Counted from the first letter of the stretch, positions 34,488 to 46,356 are shown. The stretch: DNA of 64,000 bases from Candidatus Babeliales bacterium (GCA_018062405.1 JAGOSF010000003.1:1-64000); one strand, 5' to 3'. A program made the numbers and translations. Notes: generated by a model not told the origin, from the sequence alone.

Positions 34488-36725
34488 TTACGAGATGTCA
34501 TGATGTTCTTGAATGTACATTTTACGTAAATCAATAATGCTTTGTGACAAAACATTATCTGGCTGATCATGAATCCAATTATAAAATTTGAGTGCATTTT
34601 GATCATGAAAATCTATGTTCATAACTTTTCCAGATTCTCTCATAGCAATCACCTGATCGCGAATTGTACGCATGTATCTCCAATGATTATAATACGGTAA
34701 TTTAATTTTACATAAAAAACCTTGATCATCTTGCAAAACAAAGCCTTCAATATGCTTGCCTTTGAATGTATATTCTTTTCCTTCTCTTTGAACTGATTGA
34801 TACCATCCTAAAAAAGACTTCCAATCATGAAATTGCATCGCTTTTTCTTTATGTTGAAAACCATACTGCAACGCAAATTTTTCTAGCTCTGCATAAGGCA
34901 AACATGTAAAAGCCTCTGTTCGCGAAATAACATCTAAAAGAATGACTTTTGTTGCATCATATTCAATGATATGAGGATCATTAAGCGTATCAATAACTTC
35001 AAAAACAAGATTAACATTATGCGCACGAAGATAATTTTTTAATGATGGCAAATATTCTTGACCTATCTGCTGAAGTAAAATTTCTTTAAAATAGTCGCAA
35101 TGCACAGATTCAGGAGTTGATTTCGAAGTGAAAAATAATGCATCTTTTTGCTCATCGTAGCCAAGTATGCCTAAATATCCGTTTTCTTTGACGTAGACAG
35201 ATAATGGAAATTTAAATTTTATCGCAAGATTATCAATTGTTGTTAATGGAATTTCGCCTATATTGAAAAATTTATCATAAGCACGAGCTACAATAGATCG
35301 GTTATTATCAACAAATAATCCTCTTGCTTTAATAACAACATCATCCCAAGATTTTTTAAAAAAAACCGACGGTTTAAAGGTGTAACTTGAAATATGAGGA
35401 TGATTTTCAAATTCTTTTTTACGAATAGATTTATGAGCAATTAATGCTGCCATAGATTCTTTACTTATTTTTCCGATTTCATCTGAACTTGACTGATTAG
35501 AATCATTTGTATTTTTTTGTTTATTATAGGTATTATTTTTAACTTCTTGGACTTCAATAGTTCCATTTTCATTCAAAATCATAACCCGCAAATAGCCGCC
35601 AAATTCAACCTGAGCTTCTAAATTAAAGCTTTTTTCGCTGGCTTGCACAGGTAAAAAATTATTATTTCTATGTCCATGAACTTGCAACCAGTTACTATCT
35701 TTCATTACCTTAGAAAAAACTTCATCAACTGGATATTCATAATCTCCTGTGCCTTTCCAATATTGCATAGAAGCTAAAAGAACTGAATGTTCAGGGATTT
35801 TTGAAATCCCAGCATGCGTTACAAAACCAAAATGCCCCGCATATTCATAGACAAAACAGTCTACTAATTTCTGGCAAAGCTTTTCTGCCTGGTCTTTTGA
35901 GAAATTTATTGTCTTAAGTTGCGGTAGCGTTTGATCTGCAAATTCTCTACTCACAGTTTTTTCACCTACAGCAAATCGATGAATATGAGTTTCATGATTT
36001 CCCCATAGCAAAGTAACATTGGGTAAATGTATCACAGTGTCTAACATAAATTGCATAACTTGAGCGTTTTGAATACCCCGATCTAAATAATCACCGACAA
36101 AAATATAATATTCATCTTCTTTAAAACCATGTTCAAAATATTTTTGCAGTGGCTCAAAACAGCCTTGAATATCACCAATATGATGAACTTTTTTATATTT
36201 GTTTAAATCGACTCTTTGTACGTCTAGATAATTGATAAGCTTTTGATTTTCAAACATTTGAGAAGGCACAACGGTTATTTGTTTTGGAATTTCTTCATTA
36301 ATAATATTGTGATATGTCGCTTGAATAACTTCATCTTTAACTTGTCTGTATTCAGGTCGCAATTTATTTCTTGCAAGAGCTGTATCCAAAGATACATCCG
36401 AAAAATCTACACAAACAATTTCATACCGATGTAATTTTGCTCTTTCTATGATTTTAGAAAAATCACGAGTTTTTTGAAAAGTTGCATCCACAACGATAAA
36501 TTCACCACGAAACATTCTCTTATCTAAAACATCTCCTATCAAGGCCCAAGCTTTGTCCTCATTTCCATGATTAATCGACATAGCTCCTTCAGGAGACATG
36601 ACAACAGAACCTACCAGTAATCGAATTGAATCAGAAGAAATAACATAAGGATCTAATTGCTGCTCTACAACAAAAGTTGATTTCCCAGAGCCTTGCACCC
36701 CACGCAAAATTACTATTTTTCGCAT
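34488..36725 (-). CDS. RNA repair enzyme: polynucleotide kinase, phosphatase and Rnl1-like ligase
   Basis: 745 residues in three parts. (1) 5'-OH kinase, residues 1-165: P-loop GVQGSGKST 9-17. (2) Metallophosphoesterase, ~178-385: GDIQGC, GDYLDRG 211-217, GNHE 242-245, THAGIS, HGH 350-352, as in Pnkp/lambda phosphatase. (3) RNA ligase, ~445-745: ARGLFVDNNRSIVARAYDKF, nucleophile motif KENG at 513-516, and KIKLPYYNHW near 680. The same order occurs in bacterial Pnkp; the ligase resembles T4 Rnl1. Predicted substrates are RNA breaks with 2',3'-cyclic phosphate and 5'-OH ends. No Hen1 gene is adjacent. Confidence 0.88.
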   Translation of the reverse strand: MRKIVILRGVQGSGKSTFVVEQQLDPYVISSDSIRLLVGSVVMSPEGAMSINHGNEDKAWALIGDVLDKRMFRGEFIVVDATFQKTRDFSKIIERAKLHRYEIVCVDFSDVSLDTALARNKLRPEYRQVKDEVIQATYHNIINEEIPKQITVVPSQMFENQKLINYLDVQRVDLNKYKKVHHIGDIQGCFEPLQKYFEHGFKEDEYYIFVGDYLDRGIQNAQVMQFMLDTVIHLPNVTLLWGNHETHIHRFAVGEKTVSREFADQTLPQLKTINFSKDQAEKLCQKLVDCFVYEYAGHFGFVTHAGISKIPEHSVLLASMQYWKGTGDYEYPVDEVFSKVMKDSNWLQVHGHRNNNFLPVQASEKSFNLEAQVEFGGYLRVMILNENGTIEVQEVKNNTYNKQKNTNDSNQSSSDEIGKISKESMAALIAHKSIRKKEFENHPHISSYTFKPSVFFKKSWDDVVIKARGLFVDNNRSIVARAYDKFFNIGEIPLTTIDNLAIKFKFPLSVYVKENGYLGILGYDEQKDALFFTSKSTPESVHCDYFKEILLQQIGQEYLPSLKNYLRAHNVNLVFEVIDTLNDPHIIEYDATKVILLDVISRTEAFTCLPYAELEKFALQYGFQHKEKAMQFHDWKSFLGWYQSVQREGKEYTFKGKHIEGFVLQDDQGFLCKIKLPYYNHWRYMRTIRDQVIAMRESGKVMNIDFHDQNALKFYNWIHDQPDNVLSQSIIDLRKMYIQEHHDIS

Positions 36726-36854
36726 ATCAAAAACTTTCTACATCTCTATGAATTTTTATTTTTGAGATTATCAGAAAACTCAAGAAATAACACAATTTGT
36801 GAAAAAAGTTGGGTAAAAAAACGATCGGTTCAGAGGATTACTTTCATTCAAATC

Positions 36855-36886
36855 AAAAAAAGAGTGCCACGAAAGACACTCTTTTT
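36855..36886 (-). terminator. Intrinsic terminator of the GH1 gene
   Basis: AAAAGAGTG pairs with CACTCTTTT with a mismatch near the loop; T runs on both strands. It lies 25 bp past the GH1 stop. Confidence 0.75.
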
Positions 36887-36911
36887 AACTGCAAAAAAAT
36901 TTCTCAATAAA

Positions 36912-38459
36912 TTATGCTTGCTGTAAAGCAATAATATTTTTGTAGTACAAACCGCTCTCTTTCAACATATTACTATGATCAGTAAAATCAGAATATAACG
37001 TACCATTTTTTTGATTAATAACTCTGTTTTTATACAATCCAAATTGAGCATCTGGTTGGCTGTCACCTTCAAATATTTTGCCGTTTGACCATTCATAATC
37101 ATCCATTAACGTCCAATATTGATAACTACGAACATCATAACCATCTGTAATTGCTTTACTTATTGCTGAAAGATATGAATTTAAATGAACCTTGCGTTGT
37201 TCTTCTGATTTTGGATTAATACCATTTTCCACAACATAAATAGGTTTGCCAAGTTGTGATGCTTGGACAATTGCATCATACATACCTGCTTTATCAATAA
37301 TTCTAAATCCATCTGCAGCCTGTAAACTCTCCAATGTCATAGGAGCTCCTGCAGATATTCCCGTAAAAGCAAGTGATGAATAGTAACTCAATGCAAAGAA
37401 ATCAAATTTTGTAGGAGCTTGCGGAATATAAGCAATAGTTTTCATAGGAATCAACGACTCTAAATACCCTGTTTTAAAGAATCGTAAAAAAGTTTCATTA
37501 TTGAGACGATTTGCAAAATACGCTGCAATCCCATCTAAAGGCATCCACCATCGCGAAGCTTTCATCTGAACAATTTGATGACAAATTCCAACCTGAGGAT
37601 TTAATCCAAGCTTTGTTCTATTATAGCTATTATGCATGACATCATACACAGCTATATGCGCTTTAAACATGTTAAGGATCACAATATCTTCTAATCCAGA
37701 ATTACTCAAATATGGTGGCATCAAACCAACTTTATAACTTTTCAAAGCATAAGCTACAGGCTGACTAATTACAATCCATTGATTAACATAAGGGCGTAAT
37801 GCTTCGTACATTTTTTTACAAAACATCGTAAATAAACCAATGTTTTCTGATTTTGTAAATCCACCGCAAGCCATAAACCATATTGGGTCAGAATAATGAT
37901 GCAAACAAACCATTGGCTGAATATTACGATCTCTGCAATATTTTACTATTTCAACATAATGATCAATAACAGATTGATCAAAACTATCAATCGTTGGCTG
38001 AACCCTGCTCCACTCGATTGAGAATCGATAACTATTGCAACCTAAATGAGCTACTTTATCAATATCATCTTGCCACTGTTGATAACCATAACAAGCAAAA
38101 GAAGGAACTTTTACGTTTTCTTTACCTGGAATCGTTTTTGTATAATCCTTTGACCAGGTATTATTAAAACTTGTCTCTTCATTTTGTGTACTTGAAGTTG
38201 CAACACCCCATAAAAAATTTGATGGAAAATTGACTTTTTCTACAGCAAGATCTTTAACTTGAATTACAGGAACCTCTGGTACTTGCATATATTCATAAGC
38301 CAAATAACCAGCTGCTGCAGTTGTTGCCGCTATAGGAATATACTGATGATAATCCTCGAATATAAAATAAGGTTTTTCTTGAGTTTGCCCCCCAAAACAA
38401 AAAACAGCTTTGAAAAACCCTAAAGCAAGAAATAATCGTCGCTTAGAAAATAACATCAT
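36912..38459 (-). CDS. Glycoside hydrolase family 1 protein with altered acid/base residue
   Basis: 515 residues. An N-terminal signal/anchor region (hydrophobic 7-22 and 42-56) precedes the GH1 barrel starting FPSNFLWGVATSS at ~78. Family motifs: YRFSIEWSR, HHYSDPIWF, and YVVENGIN with the nucleophile Glu 411. The acid/base motif, normally NEP, reads SQP (Gln 233 instead of Glu). Plant myrosinases have the same Glu-to-Gln change and cleave S-glycosides using an outside base. Here the protein may be a binding protein, act on activated substrates, or be inactive. Export suggests contact with host sugars. Confidence 0.9.
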   Translation of the reverse strand: MMLFSKRRLFLALGFFKAVFCFGGQTQEKPYFIFEDYHQYIPIAATTAAAGYLAYEYMQVPEVPVIQVKDLAVEKVNFPSNFLWGVATSSTQNEETSFNNTWSKDYTKTIPGKENVKVPSFACYGYQQWQDDIDKVAHLGCNSYRFSIEWSRVQPTIDSFDQSVIDHYVEIVKYCRDRNIQPMVCLHHYSDPIWFMACGGFTKSENIGLFTMFCKKMYEALRPYVNQWIVISQPVAYALKSYKVGLMPPYLSNSGLEDIVILNMFKAHIAVYDVMHNSYNRTKLGLNPQVGICHQIVQMKASRWWMPLDGIAAYFANRLNNETFLRFFKTGYLESLIPMKTIAYIPQAPTKFDFFALSYYSSLAFTGISAGAPMTLESLQAADGFRIIDKAGMYDAIVQASQLGKPIYVVENGINPKSEEQRKVHLNSYLSAISKAITDGYDVRSYQYWTLMDDYEWSNGKIFEGDSQPDAQFGLYKNRVINQKNGTLYSDFTDHSNMLKESGLYYKNIIALQQA

Positions 38460-38507
38460 AGGCCGCCCATTTTAAAAACTCATTTTTCTATGTAATATTT
38501 TTAAATC

Positions 38508-39014
38508 TTATAATCCACTAAAAGTATCATTAAATTTCTTTGTAAAATAATACTTCCAAGGAGCTAATATTTTATATACTTCTGTTTCGGTATGAGCATA
38601 TTCACTCGGAGTTTTACCAAAAATATCTTTAATATTACGATCAGCTCCATGCTCTAATAATTGAATAACTACAATAGGATCAATATCTCGATCCGCAGCC
38701 TTACGAGCTGCATAATGCAATGCTGTTTTCCCAAAATCATCTTGAAAATTAATATCCGGAGAGTTACCAATTAAATTAATAATTATAGGTATATCAAAAT
38801 CGCTCATAATTGCTAACATAAGAGGCGTTGAATTATATTCATCATTAATTTCTAATGAAATAGCATTAACTTCTTGAGTTCCCAACTCTTCATCATTTGT
38901 AGGAATTGCTACAGTAACTAAAGTAGCTTCAGGCAATTCGTCACTTGCTTGTACATGGTATGAATTTTGCACTATGCACATCATGATAAACAAATTTTTC
39001 ATATTTTTTTTCAT
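38508..39014 (-). CDS. Secreted ankyrin-repeat protein
   Basis: 168 residues with a signal peptide (start at 39014 or the ATG at 39002). Three or so ankyrin repeats are visible: NSTPLMLAIMSDFDIPIIINLIG, GKTALHYAARKAADRDIDPIV and the next one with GKTPSEYAH. Similar in type to the protein at 30013 but not a close copy. Promoter-like TTGACA-18-TATACT lies at 39051-39080. Confidence 0.85.
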   Translation of the reverse strand: MKKNMKNLFIMMCIVQNSYHVQASDELPEATLVTVAIPTNDEELGTQEVNAISLEINDEYNSTPLMLAIMSDFDIPIIINLIGNSPDINFQDDFGKTALHYAARKAADRDIDPIVVIQLLEHGADRNIKDIFGKTPSEYAHTETEVYKILAPWKYYFTKKFNDTFSGL

Positions 39015-39050
39015 AGTTCAACCAATCATATAAGGATTTTTTACAATACA

Positions 39051-39080
39051 AGTATAATTATAAAAAATTCAGACTGTCAA
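39051..39080 (-). promoter_or_regulatory. Sigma70-type promoter of the ankyrin gene
   Basis: TTGACA (39075-39080), 18 nt, TATACT (39051-39056), reading toward the gene at 38508-39014. The rest of the 39081-39349 stretch holds no ORF or structure that I could identify. Confidence 0.6.
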
Positions 39081-39349
39081 AATCAACCATTGCTCAAAAA
39101 CTTTCTAAAATCAGGTTTGCAGCAGATCAAAAATCGTAACTCATACGATGAATATTTATTAAAAAATACTGATTTTCGTTATTTGGTTGAAATTAAGTCA
39201 TTATTTTAAGATTTTTGGTTAAAATTCACAATTGTTTTAAATGTATGGTAAATCTCAGAAGGTAACATTTCAAGAAAAACAGCGCCCTGAGCTTTGGAAT
39301 TTCTTCATGCTTTTCAAAATAAATTTGAATAAACTTTCAGTTATAGCAC

Positions 39350-39382
39350 AAAAAAAGAGTGTCGATGAAGACACTCTTTTTT
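39350..39382. terminator. Intrinsic terminator of rpsI
   Basis: AAAAAGAGTGTC pairs with GACACTCTTTTT with A/T tails on both sides. It lies ~50 bp after the rpsI stop. Confidence 0.85.
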
Positions 39383-39431
39383 AATTCTATCAATTGCCCA
39401 GAATATTCCCAAAGAAATACCTGAATAATTT

Positions 39432-39917
39432 CTATCTTTTTGTAAATTGGAATTTTGCACGAGCTCCACGTTGACCCGGTTTTTTACGCTCTTTTTCACG
39501 AGCATCAACTGTTAAGAAACCGTTTTTGCGAAGTTCTGGACGTAATGTTTCATCAAGCATTAATAATGCACGAGCTACACCAAGTTTAACTGCTGAAGCT
39601 TGAGCTGTATAGCCGCCACCTTGCACGTTAACGTCAGCCAACAAACCTTCTGTAATTTTAAACATTTCAAAAGAAGCACGAGCTTCTTCGTTTGCGCTTA
39701 AAACTGTGAAGTATTCATTAAATTCTCTGCCATTGATCAACATTGTACCAGCACCTTTGCGCATCCAAACGCGTGCAACAGCACTTTTTCTACGACCAGT
39801 ACCAGAAGCAATTGGTGCATTTTTAACTTTTTTTCTAGCTGCAGAAGCTGGTTTCGATACTTTTTCAACTTTTTTAGCTGAAGTTGCTGCTGTTTTTGCT
39901 GTTGGAGCTATTGCCAT
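39432..39917 (-). CDS. rpsI: 30S ribosomal protein S9
   Basis: Conserved S9 core from SGTGRRKSAVARVWMRKG to the C-terminal KKPGQRGARAKFQFTKR that reaches the P-site tRNA. An Ala/Lys-rich N-terminal extension of ~38 residues is unusual. The frame also has a GTG at 39923, but the ATG at 39917 is taken here; AAAGG is 10 nt upstream of it and 4 nt upstream of the GTG, so either is possible. rplM, its usual partner, is not upstream; a dksA-like gene is. Confidence 0.95.
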   Translation of the reverse strand: MAIAPTAKTAATSAKKVEKVSKPASAARKKVKNAPIASGTGRRKSAVARVWMRKGAGTMLINGREFNEYFTVLSANEEARASFEMFKITEGLLADVNVQGGGYTAQASAVKLGVARALLMLDETLRPELRKNGFLTVDAREKERKKPGQRGARAKFQFTKR

Positions 39918-40062
39918 GAGCACAAAGCCTTTCTTAAATTTTTTCTATAGTTCAAAAAACAATCTTAATATTTTAGTCTTTATTTTATCGTTATTTTATC
40001 GAAAAGTCAAAATCCATCTTATAATAAAACTAACTGAACAAAGCTCTTTCTTTCAAATATTC

Positions 40063-40413
40063 TTAGAAAGAAGTTACTTCAGCCGCTTCCTGACATGCAA
40101 GACAACGTTGAGCATTTGGATAATATTTCAATCTTTTTTCAGAAATCTCTTGCTGACAGTCCTGGCAGACGCCGTAGGTACCGTTTGCAATTGCTTCTAA
40201 AGCTGACTCGATCATAACATATTCTTCGTACTCAGCATTTTGAATTGAGTTTCGCAATGTTTCAAGTGTCGAAGAAACTGCCTGATCACCGTCATCTTGA
40301 GATTGGTTATCAGAAATTGGTTCTTTTGAAAGTCGATCTAACTCTTCTTCCAATATTTTTTTTCTTACAAGAAGTTCTTGCTTAATTGTATCCAAATGAG
40401 TTTTAGCTACCAT
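40063..40413 (-). CDS. DksA/TraR-type zinc-finger protein
   Basis: 116 residues: an N-terminal coiled coil and a C-terminal four-cysteine zinc finger (YGVCQDCQQEI...RCLACQ), the layout of DksA/TraR family proteins that bind the RNA polymerase secondary channel and shape the stringent response. The short length fits TraR-like or YteA-like relatives rather than full DksA. It overlaps tadA by 11 bp. Confidence 0.85.
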   Translation of the reverse strand: MVAKTHLDTIKQELLVRKKILEEELDRLSKEPISDNQSQDDGDQAVSSTLETLRNSIQNAEYEEYVMIESALEAIANGTYGVCQDCQQEISEKRLKYYPNAQRCLACQEAAEVTSF

Positions 40414-40885
40414 TCTTTATTTTCCTTTGCTTTATAAAGAATTTTTTTAATAAATTTATCGATTCAACGCGCTCTTGAAAATCAACAATTGGTAAAGAGT
40501 CTTTATATATCCCAAACCAATCTAGTTTGTCAAGCTTACAGCCAAATAAAGGCGAGTTTGCAGCATACACAATTCGTCCTATTCGAGACAACACCAAAGC
40601 ACTCATGCACATTGCACAAGGCTGTAAAGTCACGTACATCGTCAAATCATTAAGTCGCCATCGCTTCATTTTTTTTGTTGTCTTTGCCAAAACCTGCAAT
40701 TCAGCATGAGCAAGCTGAGTTCCTTTTTTCTCTACTTGATTATACGCGCGCGCAATAATATTTCCATCTTTATCAACAATAACCGCGCCAATCGGCACTT
40801 CATTTTGATCAAAAGATCGACGTGCTTGGGCAAGCGCGCAATTCATAGCAAAAACATCAATATCAAGATTTTCTATTTTTTTCAA
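40403..40885 (-). CDS. tadA: tRNA-specific adenosine(34) deaminase
   Basis: Converts A34 to inosine in tRNA-Arg(ACG). The zinc deaminase signatures are HAELQVL (catalytic Glu) and PCAMCMSALVLSRIGRIVYAA. 160 residues, cytosolic, standard size. Downstream coupling to the dksA-like gene by an 11-bp overlap. Confidence 0.93.
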   Translation of the reverse strand: MKKIENLDIDVFAMNCALAQARRSFDQNEVPIGAVIVDKDGNIIARAYNQVEKKGTQLAHAELQVLAKTTKKMKRWRLNDLTMYVTLQPCAMCMSALVLSRIGRIVYAANSPLFGCKLDKLDWFGIYKDSLPIVDFQERVESINLLKKFFIKQRKIKNGS

Positions 40886-41048
40886 AACTCAAAAAACCTT
40901 CTATAAAAGTATCATTTATAAACTATTGGAAAAATATTGTATTATCAATTAAACTAAGTTAGTACTATATAATAATTTTATACACTGTAAAAAATTGATT
41001 ATAGCGTACACAATAAACAATTATTATCTAACAGATTTTCAGTATTGA

Positions 41049-43577
<2,529 letters not shown>

Positions 43578-43606
43578 AATTAAGTTTTAAAAAATCAACT
43601 GACCAT

Positions 43607-43634
43607 AAACCCTGGCTTAAAACCCAGGGTTTTC
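43607..43634 (+). terminator. Intrinsic terminator of gyrB
   Basis: AAACCCTGG pairs with CCAGGGTTT, followed by TTCT; moderate T run. Confidence 0.75.
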
Positions 43635-43698
43635 TATGACAAGATAACTATATTATAATTTCCAATCTATAGATCACAAATTCACTGAGAAAGTTATT

Positions 43699-44046
43699 AT
43701 GAAAAATCTAAAATTTTATGCACTTGGGTACTGTTTATTTATAACTATTTTTAGCTCTGCAAGCGATCGCCCAGATTTCTGGATAGAAAGACCAAATAAA
43801 ACTTGGAAACCATGTTATACACAACAGATCTTTGAAGGCACTCAAGTTGATGAATGGATTATACCTACGAACGAAGATCTTTTTACGAAATATGGAAACA
43901 GAGTACCTCGAGCAGATTTTATAAACTGCTCTCACGTAGTTCGAAAAGAAAAATTTCTTTCTCGTAGAGAATATTCTGAATTTTTCACCGAACATTTTCC
44001 ACATCTCACCGAAGTTATTGCCGCTAGAAAATTGAGTAAAAAATAA
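43699..44046 (+). CDS. Secreted hypothetical protein
   Basis: 115 residues: signal peptide at 1-20 (cleavage likely after FSSA), then a mature part rich in aromatic and basic residues with two cysteines (KPCYTQQ and INCSHVV) that could form a disulfide. The gene has its own terminator. No family recognised. Confidence 0.7.
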   Translation: MKNLKFYALGYCLFITIFSSASDRPDFWIERPNKTWKPCYTQQIFEGTQVDEWIIPTNEDLFTKYGNRVPRADFINCSHVVRKEKFLSRREYSEFFTEHFPHLTEVIAARKLSKK

Positions 44047-44075
44047 GCTGCAAAAAAATAAGAATTTCATAAAGA

Positions 44076-44113
44076 AGAAAGCGCTATGGAACAACACAGC
44101 GCTTTCTCTTTTA
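44076..44113 (+). terminator. Intrinsic terminator
   Basis: AGAAAGCGCT pairs with AGCGCTTTCT around a 12-nt loop, then CTTTT. Confidence 0.85.
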
Positions 44114-44183
44114 AATAGACAAATAAATCATAAAAAGCTACATTATTCATGATTTTATAAAATTTATTATATGAAAGTAGATT

Positions 44184-44492
44184 ATGAATAATTTAAAATT
44201 TATTATAGTGTTTTTTATTACAGCATCTTCACTTCAAGCTTCTATTAATAATGATCAAAGCAGATTAGCAGTCGCAGAAGTAGCTAATTCTTCCAATGTC
44301 AAGCTAAATAATTCAAGTAATACGACCGAAATTAGCGCAGCTCAACGAGAATTAAAGAGACAACATGATGAATTTATAAAAAATACTCAATCTCTAAAAT
44401 CAAAAATTGATACCAATAATAAAAAACAAAAATTAATATGTTGCTTTAGCATTTTATGCTGTCCATGCATTGCATGCTGTAAAAATTGTTAA
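44184..44492 (+). CDS. Secreted protein with cysteine-rich hydrophobic tail
   Basis: 102 residues: signal peptide at 1-20, Ser/Asn-rich middle, a charged helix, and a C-terminal ICCFSILCCPCIACCKNC segment with nine Cys in 18 residues. Such Cys clusters in a hydrophobic context resemble sites of S-palmitoylation in eukaryotic cells, as known for some bacterial effectors that attach to host membranes; metal binding is an alternative. The next gene begins ~16 bp later. Confidence 0.7.
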   Translation: MNNLKFIIVFFITASSLQASINNDQSRLAVAEVANSSNVKLNNSSNTTEISAAQRELKRQHDEFIKNTQSLKSKIDTNNKKQKLICCFSILCCPCIACCKNC

Positions 44493-44508
44493 TTTAAACA
44501 AAAAGATT

Positions 44509-45366
44509 ATGCCACGAATCCCAAATCAATATCGAGCAGAGCGACTATCATTGATAAAAACCATGAAACGCTTGATCAAATCATATCAGCCTCAACTTTT
44601 ACCTGCATCTCAGGCAAGCAAAAAAGTTATTATTTTTGATCTTGATGGAGTTTTATGCACAACCAACACCTGGCAAGCTTGCAACATCATTGGTTGGAAA
44701 ACAATTTTTCATTACATCGTTGATCAATGGAAATTTCCAAGCCAACTGTTTTTATACAAAGCGTTAGCTGATACCCCTGCAAAAAGCAAAATCAGATCTT
44801 TTGCCGCAGATCGTATTGTAATGCCTGCAATTATGGTCGACTGGCAATGCAACCTGCAATCGCCAGAAACGATCAAAGCCGTAATGATCAAACATATCAA
44901 CAGCTCCCGTTATTCTGCAGCACAGAAAGATTTTTTGCTTAAAGTCATCGAACTTAAAATGAATCCTGAAAGATTAATCGCATCGCGCAGAGCAATCAAA
45001 ACAGGCGTTAAACTGATTCATGAATTAAAAGATCTTGGCTACAAACTCTATGTTATATCAAATTGGGATTTTCAATCATTTCCGCTCCTCAAAAAACAGT
45101 TCCCAAAAATTTTCATCCACGATGGTAAAAAAATGTTTGATGGGATTATGACTTCTGGCCAAGCTAAGATCGCCAAACCCTACCACACGATCTACGAGCA
45201 AACGTTAAGCGAGTTTAATATCAACCCTCAAGAAGCCATTTTTATCGATGATGTTATCGAAAATATACACGCTGCTGAAAAACTGGGCATACAATCAATC
45301 CATTGCGTAAAAAAGAATATGTATAGCGTCGCAACCACCCTTGCCAAGATTTTAAAACAGGTTTAA
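44509..45366 (+). CDS. HAD-superfamily hydrolase, paralog 1
   Basis: 285 residues with complete HAD motifs: I, VIIFDLDGVLCTTN (nucleophile and acid Asp); II, YVISNWD; III, Lys in AKIAKPYH; IV, AIFIDDVIENI. A C1-type cap of ~110 residues sits between motifs I and II. The frame extends to TTG at 44470 inside the preceding gene, but the ATG at 44509 is preferred. No signal peptide, in contrast to paralog 2, so it probably stays in the cytosol. The substrate is not predictable. Confidence 0.85.
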   Translation: MPRIPNQYRAERLSLIKTMKRLIKSYQPQLLPASQASKKVIIFDLDGVLCTTNTWQACNIIGWKTIFHYIVDQWKFPSQLFLYKALADTPAKSKIRSFAADRIVMPAIMVDWQCNLQSPETIKAVMIKHINSSRYSAAQKDFLLKVIELKMNPERLIASRRAIKTGVKLIHELKDLGYKLYVISNWDFQSFPLLKKQFPKIFIHDGKKMFDGIMTSGQAKIAKPYHTIYEQTLSEFNINPQEAIFIDDVIENIHAAEKLGIQSIHCVKKNMYSVATTLAKILKQV

Positions 45367-45447
45367 GCTTTTTACAAATTATTCAAAATGGCCTACAATT
45401 AAACTATGTAAAAATAGACCGCAGCGTATAATTTGAAGGAAAAGCTC

Positions 45448-46356
45448 ATGAAAAACTTTAAGTTATTAACTTTACTTATCACAACAATGATATGTACTCA
45501 CTCAATTTATACCAATGAATCAAACCAGAGAAAAGCTCAACGATCACTGACAGCCTATTTGTATTCTTATCTAACTCCTCAGATAGAAGAATCTATCCCT
45601 GCAGCTATCGACGCTCATAAAAAAGTTATTATTTTTGATTTAGATGGTGTTTTATGCAAAACCAACGACCTCCAAGCTTTTTATGAAATTGGGATGAAAG
45701 TTATCCTGGAATACATGCTTAAATATGGAAAGCCTTCTACAAAAAAAATATTCGAAGCACTTGAATACGCTCCAGCAGTTACAAAATTCGACATGTATAA
45801 CGAAGGCCTACGCATGCCTCAAATTATGGTCGACTGGCAAACAAACGCTCAAGAGCTACGAGATATCCAAGATAGTATGGTTCAACACATTTTAAGCTCA
45901 AATTTAACGATCACAGAAAAAAATCTTCTGGTTAACACAATTTTAATGATGACCATGCCAGAAAAATATATCGCAACCAGACAAACAATCCCTGCTGGCA
46001 TTGAACTTGCTCGTAATCTTAAAAAACAAGGCTACAGGATCTATATTTTATCAAATTGGGACCCAACATCATTTGGCCTATTCCAAGAAAAATTCCCAGA
46101 AATCTTTATGCACGAAGGCAAAGCTCTTTTTGATGGAATTATGATCTCTGGTAAAGTTGGTATGGTAAAGCCAGATCCAGGAATATTTCAAGCTTTTTTA
46201 AAAAAATTTAATATCAAAGCATCTCATGCTATTTTCATCGATGACACTATCGAAAACATTCAAGGTGCACAAAACCTAGGCTTAACTTCGATCCATTGCA
46301 AAAATCGCGATCTTGCAGATGTTCTGACACAGCTTATAAAAATATTAAAACAATAG
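45448..46356 (+). CDS. Secreted HAD-superfamily hydrolase, paralog 2
   Basis: 302 residues. A signal peptide (MKNFKLLTLLITTMICTHS) precedes the same arrangement as in paralog 1: IIFDLDGVLCKTN, YILSNWD, Lys in GMVKPDPGIF and IFIDDTIENIQGA. All catalytic residues are present, so it is a candidate exported phosphatase. AAGGA precedes the ATG at 45448. A fragment matching its last 46 codons lies 2.1 kb downstream at 48488. Confidence 0.85.
   Translation: MKNFKLLTLLITTMICTHSIYTNESNQRKAQRSLTAYLYSYLTPQIEESIPAAIDAHKKVIIFDLDGVLCKTNDLQAFYEIGMKVILEYMLKYGKPSTKKIFEALEYAPAVTKFDMYNEGLRMPQIMVDWQTNAQELRDIQDSMVQHILSSNLTITEKNLLVNTILMMTMPEKYIATRQTIPAGIELARNLKKQGYRIYILSNWDPTSFGLFQEKFPEIFMHEGKALFDGIMISGKVGMVKPDPGIFQAFLKKFNIKASHAIFIDDTIENIQGAQNLGLTSIHCKNRDLADVLTQLIKILKQ

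Noticed and set aside
44470-44508. N-terminal extension of HAD paralog 1 from a TTG
   Set aside because: It would lie inside the end of the preceding gene and has no ribosome binding site; ATG at 44509 matches the family better.
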